Positions 8,839-16,963 of a DNA stretch of 64,000 bases are shown piece after piece. Below the pieces are notes generated by a model. The model searched no databases. It was not told where the DNA came from and saw only the letters and a program-made list of their open reading frames with translations. A program made the translations under genes and the position numbers. The stretch covers positions 1 through 64,000 of the forward strand of contig JAZSNL010000030.1 in assembly GCA_045536365.1 (NCBI GenBank). The letters are read 5' to 3'. Each line of letters begins with the position of its first letter. The stretch's first letter is position 1. The stretch is from JAZSNL01 sp045536365. Its GTDB lineage: Bacteria > Bacillota_I > Bacilli_A > ML615J-28 > CAG-313.

Positions 8839-10368
8839 ATGAGAATATTAAAAATATTATTCAGTAAAACATTTTTAGTTGTAATATCATTCTTAATACA
8901 AGTAGGAATATTAATAGGCGTAGTACAATACTTTAATGAATATTTTGCGGTATTCCAGGTTATAAGTGTAGTTATATCATTAATAGTATTTTTTTATTTA
9001 ATAAATAAAAAAGAATGTATTGAATTTAAATTACCTTGGTTATTAATATTAGTAGTATTCCCTTATTTTGGAATGTTATTATATGTTATTTTTTATAATC
9101 CTAAATTTTCAAAAAAAACAGAAAAAGAATTAAGAAAAAATAAACTAATAAAGAAATCAAAAATTAAGTTTACTGAAGATGAAGAAAAAGAAATTAAAAA
9201 TGAATTAAAAGAACAATATAAAATAGAAAAATATTTAAACAATGTTTCACTTACTAGAGGATATTTAAATAATGATACTAAATATTTAAATAGTGGTGAA
9301 GAATTTTTAAAAGATTTAATAGTAGAATTAAGAAAAGCAAAAGAATTTATTTTTATGGAATACTTTATTATTAAACCAGGATTAATGTGGGATAGTATAT
9401 ATAATGTATTATTAGAAAAAGTAAATGAAAATGTTGATGTTAGATTAATATATGATGACCTTGGTTCATTAGGATATGTTGATAATGATTTTTGTTTAAA
9501 ACTACAAAAAGTAGGAATTAAATGTTATAAATTTAATCCTTTTTATCCTATTCTATCAGGAATATATAATAACAGAGATCACCGTAAAATAACAATAATA
9601 GATGGTAAAATTGCATATACAGGAGGAATTAATATTGGAGATGAATATATTAATTCTAAAAGTCCTTATGGACATTGGAAAGATTCTGCGATTAAAATAA
9701 TTGGTCCTGCTGTTAAAAATTTAACTGAGATGTTTTTAGAAATATATAATTCAATAACTAAAAATAATGAAGAAGTTGATAAATATATTAATATAGAATT
9801 TGAAGATAAAAATAAAAAAGGTTTCGTTCATCCTTTTGGTGATGGTCCAAGACCTATATATCAAGAACCGATAGCAGAAAATAATTTTATTAATATTATT
9901 AATAATGCAGAAAAGTATATATATATTGCTACGCCATATTTAATAATAGATTATAATTTAACTACAGCTTTAAGAAATGCAGCATTGAAAGGAATAGATG
10001 TAAGAATAATAACTCCTCATATTCCAGATAAAAAAATTATATTTAAAATAACAAGATCTAATTATAAATATTTACTAGAAGCAGGTGTTAAAATATATGA
10101 ATATACTCCTGGATTTATTCATCAGAAATCACTTGTATCTGATGGTAAAATAGCTTTTATTGGAACGATTAATTTAGATTATCGTAGTTTAGTTCATCAT
10201 TATGAATGTGGAGTAGTTTTATATAATACTGATTCTTTAGTTGATATTTATAATGATCTTAAAGATATTATTGAAATGTCTGAAGAAATAACTTTTAAGA
10301 ATTATAAAATGAAAAAAATTGATAAATTAATAGTATTAATATTATCAATCTTTTCACCATTGTTTTAA
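8839..10368 (+). CDS. cls: Cardiolipin synthase
   Basis: A 509-residue phospholipase-D-superfamily enzyme that joins two phosphatidylglycerol molecules into cardiolipin at the membrane. Two N-terminal membrane helices (about residues 10-32 and 36-53, with a third hydrophobic stretch near 65-85) are followed by two HKD motifs, HRKITIIDG and HQKSLVSDG. Length and layout are standard for Bacilli. Its own GGAGGG site precedes the ATG and a bidirectional terminator follows. Confidence 0.93.
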   Translation: MRILKILFSKTFLVVISFLIQVGILIGVVQYFNEYFAVFQVISVVISLIVFFYLINKKECIEFKLPWLLILVVFPYFGMLLYVIFYNPKFSKKTEKELRKNKLIKKSKIKFTEDEEKEIKNELKEQYKIEKYLNNVSLTRGYLNNDTKYLNSGEEFLKDLIVELRKAKEFIFMEYFIIKPGLMWDSIYNVLLEKVNENVDVRLIYDDLGSLGYVDNDFCLKLQKVGIKCYKFNPFYPILSGIYNNRDHRKITIIDGKIAYTGGINIGDEYINSKSPYGHWKDSAIKIIGPAVKNLTEMFLEIYNSITKNNEEVDKYINIEFEDKNKKGFVHPFGDGPRPIYQEPIAENNFINIINNAEKYIYIATPYLIIDYNLTTALRNAALKGIDVRIITPHIPDKKIIFKITRSNYKYLLEAGVKIYEYTPGFIHQKSLVSDGKIAFIGTINLDYRSLVHHYECGVVLYNTDSLVDIYNDLKDIIEMSEEITFKNYKMKKIDKLIVLILSIFSPLF

Positions 10369-10418
10369 AAAAGAGTTAATAACTAACGAAATGATTCGCT
10401 AGTATTAACTCTTTTTTT
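10367..10418. terminator. Bidirectional terminator between cls and the ROK gene
   Basis: AAAAAGAGTTAATA pairs with TATTAACTCTTTTT; it serves both convergent genes. Confidence 0.85.
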
Positions 10419-11289
10419 ATATTTTATTTTCTCTTTCTAAGAAGTGGAAATATGCTCCCCACATACCTGATACATTTTTCAATACTGATAATTGAATTGT
10501 TGTTTGTTCTGCATAGAAAGGATCTAATCTATTTTGAATTGCCTGATTAATTTCATTTAAGAATTTTTCCCCTCGATTAGATATTCCTCCTCCAATAATA
10601 ACGCATTCTGGATTATAAGTATAAATTAGGTTTACAATACCAATAGCTAAATCATCATAAAATTGATTTATTACTTCTACTGCAAGAGGGTCATTATTAT
10701 CATATAAATTAAATAATTCAATACCATTATTAATATTAATTCCTCTTTTTTTTGCATTTTTGATTAACGCACTTGTAGAAGCACATTTTTCCCATGGCAT
10801 ATTATCACGGTGATAAGTTAAACCAAATTCGTTTCCAGAAAAATAATTGCCGCGGTAAATGTTACCATTAATATAAGAAGCTCCACCAATACCTGTTCCG
10901 ATTGTTAAAACAATAAAATTATGAGAATGATGATTAATATATTTTTCTGCATATAAGAAACAATTAACATCATTTTCTACCCATACAGGTAGTGAAAGAT
11001 TGGCTTCTAAATAGTTTTTAATTTCAAAATTAGTATAATTAACAATATTGCCTGTTGCTTTTAAGACAAGTCCTAATTCCGGATTTATTATACCTGCAGT
11101 ACTAATACCTATTCCATCAATATTATATTTTTCTTGGTAGCCTCTAGTTATTGAGATTAGTTTGTCCATTACGAATTTGGCCCCTAAATGGCCCTCAGTT
11201 TCAATTATATGTTTATCTTGTAGTATTTTATTGAAAATGATACCATATTTAATTTCTGTACCACCGATATCAAAAACTACAACATTCAT
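10417..11289 (-). CDS. ROK-family sugar kinase or sugar-binding protein
   Basis: A 290-residue ROK protein. The ATP-binding 'DIGGTEIKYG' is at residues 6-15, 'VENDVNC' and 'TIGTGIGG' follow in the normal order. The zinc-binding Cys cluster (CxCGxxGC) of classical ROK kinases is missing: the region after 'GNEFGL' reads 'MPWEKCASTSA' with a single Cys. A sugar kinase (glucose, ManNAc or similar) is likely, but the specificity is unknown. Nine bases separate it from the peptidase gene upstream on the same strand, so the two form an operon. Confidence 0.82.
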   Translation of the reverse strand: MNVVVFDIGGTEIKYGIIFNKILQDKHIIETEGHLGAKFVMDKLISITRGYQEKYNIDGIGISTAGIINPELGLVLKATGNIVNYTNFEIKNYLEANLSLPVWVENDVNCFLYAEKYINHHSHNFIVLTIGTGIGGASYINGNIYRGNYFSGNEFGLTYHRDNMPWEKCASTSALIKNAKKRGININNGIELFNLYDNNDPLAVEVINQFYDDLAIGIVNLIYTYNPECVIIGGGISNRGEKFLNEINQAIQNRLDPFYAEQTTIQLSVLKNVSGMWGAYFHFLERENKI

Positions 11290-11298
11290 TTATTTCAC

Positions 11299-12993
11299 CT
11301 ACTTTAATTTTGATTGATCAAAGGCATCAATCCATTCATTTAATTTATCCATTATTTTTTGAACTGTTCCTTCAACAAAAGGATTTTCTAATTTAGCTTC
11401 TTCTAAAAGTCCAAGGAATGATTTGCTTCCTCCTAGACAACATAGTTCATAGTATTTTTTCCATGCATTTTCATGGTCTTCGTTATCTAAAATAAAGAAT
11501 TGTTGAGCACATACTTGTGCTAATGTATAATCAATATAATAGAAAGGTGATGTGAAGATATGGCTTTGACGATACCACCAAGTACCTCTATTTAATACAT
11601 CATTATCATATTCTTTAAATGGTGTATATTCTTTTTCTAGTTTTCTCCACATTGCAACTCTTTCTTCTTTACTCATTTCAGGATGTTCATACACTTCATG
11701 TTGGAACGCGTCAACGCAAGCACCATATGGAAGGAATGTAACTGTTCCTGTTAAGTGAGAATATAAGTATTTATCTGTATCTTCTTTAAAGAATAATTCA
11801 ATATATGGACGTGCAAAGAATTCCATACTCATTGAATGAATTTCACATGCTTCATAAGTTGGCCACATGTATTCTAATAATTCAAAATCACGACAACAAT
11901 AAACTTGGAAGGCATGTCCGGCTTCATGTGTTAGAACATCAACATCTCCGCTTGTTCCGTTAAAGTTTGCGAAAATGAAAGGGGAATTATAGTTTGCGAT
12001 AAAAGTACAATATCCTCCTGGTCTTTTACCAGGTTTAGAGTCTAAGTCTAATAATTCATGTTCAGTCATAAAGTCAATGAATTCACCAGTTTCTTTACTC
12101 ATTTGATGATACATTTTTATCGCATTCTCCACCATCCATTCACGATTTCCTTTAGGAGTAGGGTTTCCTGATAAGAAAGATAGATTTAAGTCATAGTTTT
12201 TCATTTCATCAATATTTAATCTTTTAGCTTGTGCTTGATAAATTTTATTTACTAATGGTAAAACATGTTCTTTAATTTGATTACGGTAGTTTGCGACCAT
12301 ATGTTTATCATAGTCTGTTCTACCTAAACGGTAGTATCCTAATTCACAATAGTTTTCAAATCCTAATTTTTTAGCCATTTTTGTTCTTACTTTAACTAGT
12401 TTATCATATATATCATCAAATTGGCTACTTTTTTCGTCTAAGAATCCTGCAACAAGATCATTTGCTTCTTTTCTTATTTTTCGATCTTTACTGTTTAAAT
12501 AAGGAGTCATTTGAGGTAAATTATTTATTTTACCGTCATATGGTATTTTTGCAGAAGCTGCTAATTTACTGTATTCAGTACATAGTTTGTTTTCTTCTTG
12601 TAGGTCAGATATGATTTCTGGACTGAATGTTTTTAATTCTACTTCAATTTTTTTAAATAAGTATTCTCCTAAGTGTTTTTCTAGTTCTTTTTTGAATTTA
12701 GAATTATATAATGCAATAAGGTAGTTATTTGATACTTCACTATAAATAGGTAAGTTATTATCAAAGTATTCTTGTTCTTTTTCATAGAATTCGTTTGTTG
12801 TATCAACTGAGTTTCTAATACTACATAGTGTAGCCATAGTGTCAATGTTTTTAGTAATAGTTGTTATTTTTTTTACTATGTCTAATATTTCATCAATTGA
12901 GTTAGCGTTATTAATTTGATCTATATAACAAGTAACTTCTTTAGATATTGTTTCTAAATTAGGTCTTGTATATATATATTCATTAAATTTCAT
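11299..12993 (-). CDS. M3 family oligoendopeptidase (PepF-like)
   Basis: A 564-residue zinc metallopeptidase of the thimet/oligopeptidase F family, cytosolic, cutting short peptides. The zinc motif is HEAGH in 'DVLTHEAGHAFQ', with the third ligand Glu in 'EIHSMSMEFFA'. Length fits the compact pepF/M3 subgroup. It is the first gene of a two-gene minus-strand operon with the ROK gene. PepF is also near spx in Bacillus, though the order differs. Confidence 0.92.
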   Translation of the reverse strand: MKFNEYIYTRPNLETISKEVTCYIDQINNANSIDEILDIVKKITTITKNIDTMATLCSIRNSVDTTNEFYEKEQEYFDNNLPIYSEVSNNYLIALYNSKFKKELEKHLGEYLFKKIEVELKTFSPEIISDLQEENKLCTEYSKLAASAKIPYDGKINNLPQMTPYLNSKDRKIRKEANDLVAGFLDEKSSQFDDIYDKLVKVRTKMAKKLGFENYCELGYYRLGRTDYDKHMVANYRNQIKEHVLPLVNKIYQAQAKRLNIDEMKNYDLNLSFLSGNPTPKGNREWMVENAIKMYHQMSKETGEFIDFMTEHELLDLDSKPGKRPGGYCTFIANYNSPFIFANFNGTSGDVDVLTHEAGHAFQVYCCRDFELLEYMWPTYEACEIHSMSMEFFARPYIELFFKEDTDKYLYSHLTGTVTFLPYGACVDAFQHEVYEHPEMSKEERVAMWRKLEKEYTPFKEYDNDVLNRGTWWYRQSHIFTSPFYYIDYTLAQVCAQQFFILDNEDHENAWKKYYELCCLGGSKSFLGLLEEAKLENPFVEGTVQKIMDKLNEWIDAFDQSKLK

Positions 12994-13067
12994 ATTATCC
13001 CTTCTTTCTAACTATATTTTACCAAATAAACTGAAAAAAAGCAAAAGAAAAAGATTTGTCCTAATTA

Positions 13068-13096
13068 TTGAATTTTTCTGAATAATATGCTATAAT
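13068..13096 (+). promoter_or_regulatory. Promoter of the DUF1538/P-II operon
   Basis: TTGAAT and TATAAT are separated by 17 bases, followed by an AAAGGAGGT site in front of the ATG at 13121. Confidence 0.7.
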
Positions 13097-13120
13097 GGAT
13101 AAAAAGAAAAGGAGGTAAGT

Positions 13121-14683
13121 ATGAAAATAGCTATAATTGAAAAAACTAAAGAATCTCTTGCCTCTATTTTACCTATTACTTTTATTGTTATAATTTTGAG
13201 TTTCTTTTTCGGACCTATTGGTATATGGCAATTTTTGAGCTTTATTATAGGGGCATTAATGTTAATAGTTGGTATGACTTTTTTTACTTTAGGTGCTGAT
13301 TTATCAATGTCACCTGTTGGAAGTAGTTTAGGTTCATATTTAACTAAAAAAAGAAATTTATGGTTGTTATTATTAATAAGTGCATTAATTGGTTTTTTAA
13401 TTACTGTTTCTGAACCAGATTTACTCGCATTATCTGATCAGTTTGATGTTGTTAAACCTGTTGTTTTAATATTAGTTGTAGCGCTAGGTGTAGGTATTTT
13501 CTTAGCATTTTCAATGTTAAGAATTGTGTTTCAAATATCTTTATCGAAAGTGTTTATGATTTGTTATGGTGTGGTTTTTTGTTTTGCTGCAATATTGCAA
13601 TTCACAGGAAAATCACATTTTATCCCTATTGCTTTTGATTCTGGTGGTGTTACTACTGGACCAATGACAGTGCCTTTTATTTTAGCTCTTGGACTTGGTG
13701 TTGCTTCAGTAAGAGGTGGAGAGCATTCTGAAGATGATAGTTTTGGTTTAGTTGCTTTATGTTCAATAGGACCTATTCTTGCGGTAATGATTTTAGGTTT
13801 GTTTGCTGAGGGGGATATTAATGCTTCAACAACTGAGGTTGTTTTAAATGGTTCTAGTGATTTCTTTAAACATATTTTTCATACATTAGGTGAAGTTATT
13901 TTAGAAGTTATTATGGCGTTAGCTGCAATTGTTGTTTTTATTGTAGTGTATGAAATTGTTATTTTAAAGGAACAAAAGAAAAATATTATTAAAATCTTTA
14001 TTGGATTAGGATATACATTCTTAGGACTTGTTTTCTTCTTAACAGGTGCTAAAATTGGTTATATGCCACTTGGTAGTTTCTTTGGATCTGCTATTGCGGG
14101 GATAAAACATAATTGGATAATTGTTCCAATTAGTATGATTATGGGTTTCTTTGTTGTAATGGCTGAACCTGCGGTTCATGTTTTAAATAAACAAGTTGAA
14201 GAAGTAAGTAGTGGTAGTATATCAAAGAAGGTAATGTTATTTACTCTTGCAATAGGTGTGTCTATTTCATTAGGACTTGCGATGTTAAGAATCATTTGTA
14301 ACTTTAGTATTTGGTGGATTGTTTTACCGGGTTATGCGATTGCTTTAGCGTTATCTTTATATACGCCTAAAATGTTTACTGCAATAGCATTTGACTCAGG
14401 AGGCGTTGCTAGTGGCCCAATGACTGCAACTTTCATTCTTCCTTTTGCAACGGGTGCTTGTGCAGCTGTTTCTAATTCGGATGTAATGCAAATAATGTTA
14501 AATGGTTTTGGAGTAGTGGCTCTAGTTGCAATGACACCGTTAATTGTCGTTCAAATAATAGGTGCTATTTATAAATATAAACTAAGTAAAGTTGTGGATG
14601 CTCAAGAACATGTATATGAATATGAAGAAGTAATTGAGTTTTTATTAGACGAAGATATTATAAAGAGGTGCTCTAATGAATAG
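13121..14683 (+). CDS. DUF1538 polytopic membrane protein
   Basis: A 520-residue membrane protein with about 12-14 hydrophobic segments and a clear internal duplication. The first half carries 'IAFDSGGVTTGPMT' and the second 'IAFDSGGVASGPMT', each followed by a glycine-rich stretch, and each half has an earlier 'EPDLLAL'/'EPAVHVL' motif. This matches DUF1538, a family presumed to be a transporter; the substrate is unknown. It overlaps the next gene by eight bases and is co-transcribed with two P-II-like proteins, which suggests control of transport by small regulatory trimers. Confidence 0.85.
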   Translation: MKIAIIEKTKESLASILPITFIVIILSFFFGPIGIWQFLSFIIGALMLIVGMTFFTLGADLSMSPVGSSLGSYLTKKRNLWLLLLISALIGFLITVSEPDLLALSDQFDVVKPVVLILVVALGVGIFLAFSMLRIVFQISLSKVFMICYGVVFCFAAILQFTGKSHFIPIAFDSGGVTTGPMTVPFILALGLGVASVRGGEHSEDDSFGLVALCSIGPILAVMILGLFAEGDINASTTEVVLNGSSDFFKHIFHTLGEVILEVIMALAAIVVFIVVYEIVILKEQKKNIIKIFIGLGYTFLGLVFFLTGAKIGYMPLGSFFGSAIAGIKHNWIIVPISMIMGFFVVMAEPAVHVLNKQVEEVSSGSISKKVMLFTLAIGVSISLGLAMLRIICNFSIWWIVLPGYAIALALSLYTPKMFTAIAFDSGGVASGPMTATFILPFATGACAAVSNSDVMQIMLNGFGVVALVAMTPLIVVQIIGAIYKYKLSKVVDAQEHVYEYEEVIEFLLDEDIIKRCSNE

Positions 14684-15014
14684 ATTAAAGTTATTAATTA
14701 CAATTATTGATAGAGGAAAAGGTAATGATGTTGTAAAATTATTTGAAGAATCTGGTTGTCATTCTAATTATGTTACTTATGGAAAAGGCACTGCATCAGA
14801 AGATATTTTAGAAGTTTTAGGTTTTGGGATAAAAGAAAAAGAGGTTGTATTTAGCATAGTAGATGAAAGTTTAGTTTCTGATTTATTTCAATTATTAGAA
14901 GCGGAATTAGACTTTGATCGACCTGGTAAAGGTATATCTTTTTCAATTCCTTTATCTAGTATAGCTGGTCAAAAAGCATTAAATGAAATCTTAGGTAAGA
15001 AAGGAGAAAATTAA
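14676..15014 (+). CDS. P-II-like signalling protein, first copy
   Basis: A 112-residue protein that looks like a diverged GlnB/P-II fold. The beginning 'KLLITIIDRGKGNDVVKLFEESG' and the 'GTASEDILEVLG' segment align with the neighbouring P-II protein and with P-II-like families. The T-loop region is short and the classical uridylylated Tyr cannot be pointed out. It overlaps both neighbours (eight bases upstream; its stop shares a base with the next start). A role in gating the DUF1538 protein is inferred from the operon. Confidence 0.75.
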   Translation: MNRLKLLITIIDRGKGNDVVKLFEESGCHSNYVTYGKGTASEDILEVLGFGIKEKEVVFSIVDESLVSDLFQLLEAELDFDRPGKGISFSIPLSSIAGQKALNEILGKKGEN

Positions 15015-15322
15015 TGGTACATTTAATCGTAATTATTTGTAATAATGGAAATGCTGAATTAGTTATGTCTGAAGCAAAAGCAGCAGGAGCTCGTGGCGGA
15101 ACAATCCTTCACGCAAGAGGTAGTGCTGATCAAAATACAGTTCAATTTATCGGTATTACTATTCAACCTGAAAAAGAAATGGTTTTAATTCTTACTACAG
15201 ATGAAGATAAAAATAATATTATGAAAAGTGTTAACGCAAAGTTAGGTCCTGGTACAGAAGCTCATGCGGTATGTTTCTCTTTACCTGTGGATGGTTTAAT
15301 GGGAGTTCAATTAGAAAGATAA
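15014..15322 (+). CDS. P-II family nitrogen-regulator-like protein, second copy
   Basis: A 102-residue P-II family protein with 'VIICNNGNAELVMSEAKAAGARGGTILHARGS', the typical first strand-helix-strand and T-loop base. It begins on the last base of the previous gene. P-II proteins bind ATP/ADP and a small metabolite and contact membrane transporters or enzymes. Partner and ligand here are unknown. A bidirectional terminator follows. Confidence 0.82.
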   Translation: MVHLIVIICNNGNAELVMSEAKAAGARGGTILHARGSADQNTVQFIGITIQPEKEMVLILTTDEDKNNIMKSVNAKLGPGTEAHAVCFSLPVDGLMGVQLER

Positions 15323-15368
15323 AAAACACACAAGTAACTAGTTCGAACTAGTTGCTAGTGTGTTTTTA
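15323..15368. terminator. Bidirectional terminator between the P-II gene and ispH
   Basis: AAAACACAC/GTGTGTTTT outer stem enclosing AACTAGTTCGAACTAGTT, a second strong palindrome. It serves both convergent transcripts. Confidence 0.85.
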
Positions 15369-16224
15369 TTTTATCTATTACTTTATTGATTACTTCTATT
15401 GGAGTAGAAGTTCCTGATGCAATAACGACTTTGTTAATATTAGAATTAATAACAAGATTTAAATCTCTTTCTTTTTCATCTAATATATATATAACGTTAT
15501 CACACAATTTAGTAGCTACATCATATAAACATTGTGTATTATTGCTTTTTTTATCTCCAATAATTACTACATATGAATCTGAATTCTTTTTAAGAATATA
15601 AGATAATTCTTTTTGTCTATTAATCGTTTCTTGACATAAAGTATCAATTATTTCAATATTAGGATATATATCTAATACTTTATTTTTAACAAGTTCAATC
15701 TCACTTATTGTTGCGGTAGTTTGATTAAAAAGAACAAGAGGTTTATTTTTTATAATAGGAATGGTATCAGAACTGTCTAATAGATATATATCTTTTGAAA
15801 AACTATTTACAGCTTCTGCTTCAGGATGATGTTTATTACATATATATAATATAGCATATCCAGAGTTAATTTTATCTATTATTTTATTATAAACCTTTCT
15901 CACATTAGGACAAGTTGCGTCAATATAATTTAAATTCTTTTTCTTTATTTTGTCTAATACATCAATGCCTACTCCGTGTGCTGTTGTAATAACTGTGCCA
16001 GAATTAATATCATCTAACATTTCTAATCTTGTTTTATGTTGATGAATAATGAAACCTTTTTTATCCAAAATATCATTAATAGTTTGATTATGAACAAGTC
16101 TACCTAATAAATGAAGAGGTTTAATTGAATTATTATTTTCCACTGTATCTAATGTGATTTTTAAAGAGTGTTTTACTCCATAACAAAATCCTAGTTTAGA
16201 TAAAAGAATTATTTCTTTTTTCAT
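15355..16224 (-). CDS. ispH: 4-hydroxy-3-methylbut-2-enyl diphosphate reductase
   Basis: A 289-residue [4Fe-4S] enzyme, last step of the MEP pathway to IPP and DMAPP. The three cluster cysteines are in 'GFCYGV', 'ATCPNV' and 'TLCQET'; 'AHGVG' and 'QTTATISE' are present. The usual SxSTP motif reads SGTSTP. The start is placed at 16224, preceded by GGTGAT, because an in-frame ATG eight codons upstream lacks a ribosome-binding site. Confidence 0.92.
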   Translation of the reverse strand: MKKEIILLSKLGFCYGVKHSLKITLDTVENNNSIKPLHLLGRLVHNQTINDILDKKGFIIHQHKTRLEMLDDINSGTVITTAHGVGIDVLDKIKKKNLNYIDATCPNVRKVYNKIIDKINSGYAILYICNKHHPEAEAVNSFSKDIYLLDSSDTIPIIKNKPLVLFNQTTATISEIELVKNKVLDIYPNIEIIDTLCQETINRQKELSYILKKNSDSYVVIIGDKKSNNTQCLYDVATKLCDNVIYILDEKERDLNLVINSNINKVVIASGTSTPIEVINKVIDKIKTH

Positions 16225-16293
16225 ATTATCACCAATATAATTATACATTATTTATAATTTAAAATCTAGTTTAAAAGAAATAAATTAAATATG

Positions 16294-16322
16294 TTGAAAA
16301 ATAATAACATTTTTAGTATAAT
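16294..16322 (+). promoter_or_regulatory. Promoter of efp
   Basis: TTGAAA and TATAAT with a 17-base spacer, about 30 bases before the efp start. Confidence 0.7.
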
Positions 16323-16351
16323 ATGATAGTAATAAAGGGAGGAATAAAAAA

Positions 16352-16906
16352 ATGATTACTACTAGTGATTTTAAAACAGGTATGACTATCCTATATAATG
16401 ATCAAATATATCAAATTGTTGATTTCCAACATGTTAAACCAGGTAAAGGACAAGCTTTCGTACGTACTAAATTACGTAACTTAAGAACTGGCGCAACAAT
16501 TGAATATACTTTCAACGCAGGTGAAAGATTAGAACAAGCTATGATCGAAAAGAAAAAAATGCAATATTTATATGGTGGCGATTCTTACTGCTTTATGGAT
16601 ATTGAAACATACGATCAAGTTGAAATTGAAGCTGCAAGATTAAAATGGGAATCTAACTTTATGGTTGAAGGTATGACTGTTGAAATCGTATTCTATGGAG
16701 AAGAAATTTTAGGTGTTAACTTACCAGAAAAAGTTGCATTAGAAGTTGTTGAAGCATATGATGCAGTTGCTGGAAACACTGCAACAAATGCAATGAAAGA
16801 AGTAACATTAGAAACAGGTTTCGTAGTTAAAGTTCCTATGTTTATCAACCAAGGCGATAAAATTATCGTTACTACTTGGGATGGAAAATACTCATCTAGA
16901 GCATAA
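16352..16906 (+). CDS. efp: Translation elongation factor P
   Basis: A 184-residue EF-P with its three beta-barrel domains. It relieves ribosome stalling at polyproline. The modified residue is Lys32 in 'KPGKGQAFVRTK'. GGGAGG precedes the ATG. It ends in a terminator shared with the start of the next gene's leader. Confidence 0.97.
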   Translation: MITTSDFKTGMTILYNDQIYQIVDFQHVKPGKGQAFVRTKLRNLRTGATIEYTFNAGERLEQAMIEKKKMQYLYGGDSYCFMDIETYDQVEIEAARLKWESNFMVEGMTVEIVFYGEEILGVNLPEKVALEVVEAYDAVAGNTATNAMKEVTLETGFVVKVPMFINQGDKIIVTTWDGKYSSRA

Positions 16907-16911
16907 GAAAC

Positions 16912-16946
16912 AAAAGGCACAATTTAACTATAAATTGTGCTTTTAA
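16912..16946 (+). terminator. Terminator of efp
   Basis: GCACAATTTA pairs with TAAATTGTGC, followed by TTTT. Confidence 0.85.
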
Positions 16947-16963
16947 TTTTAAAGGAGAATAAT

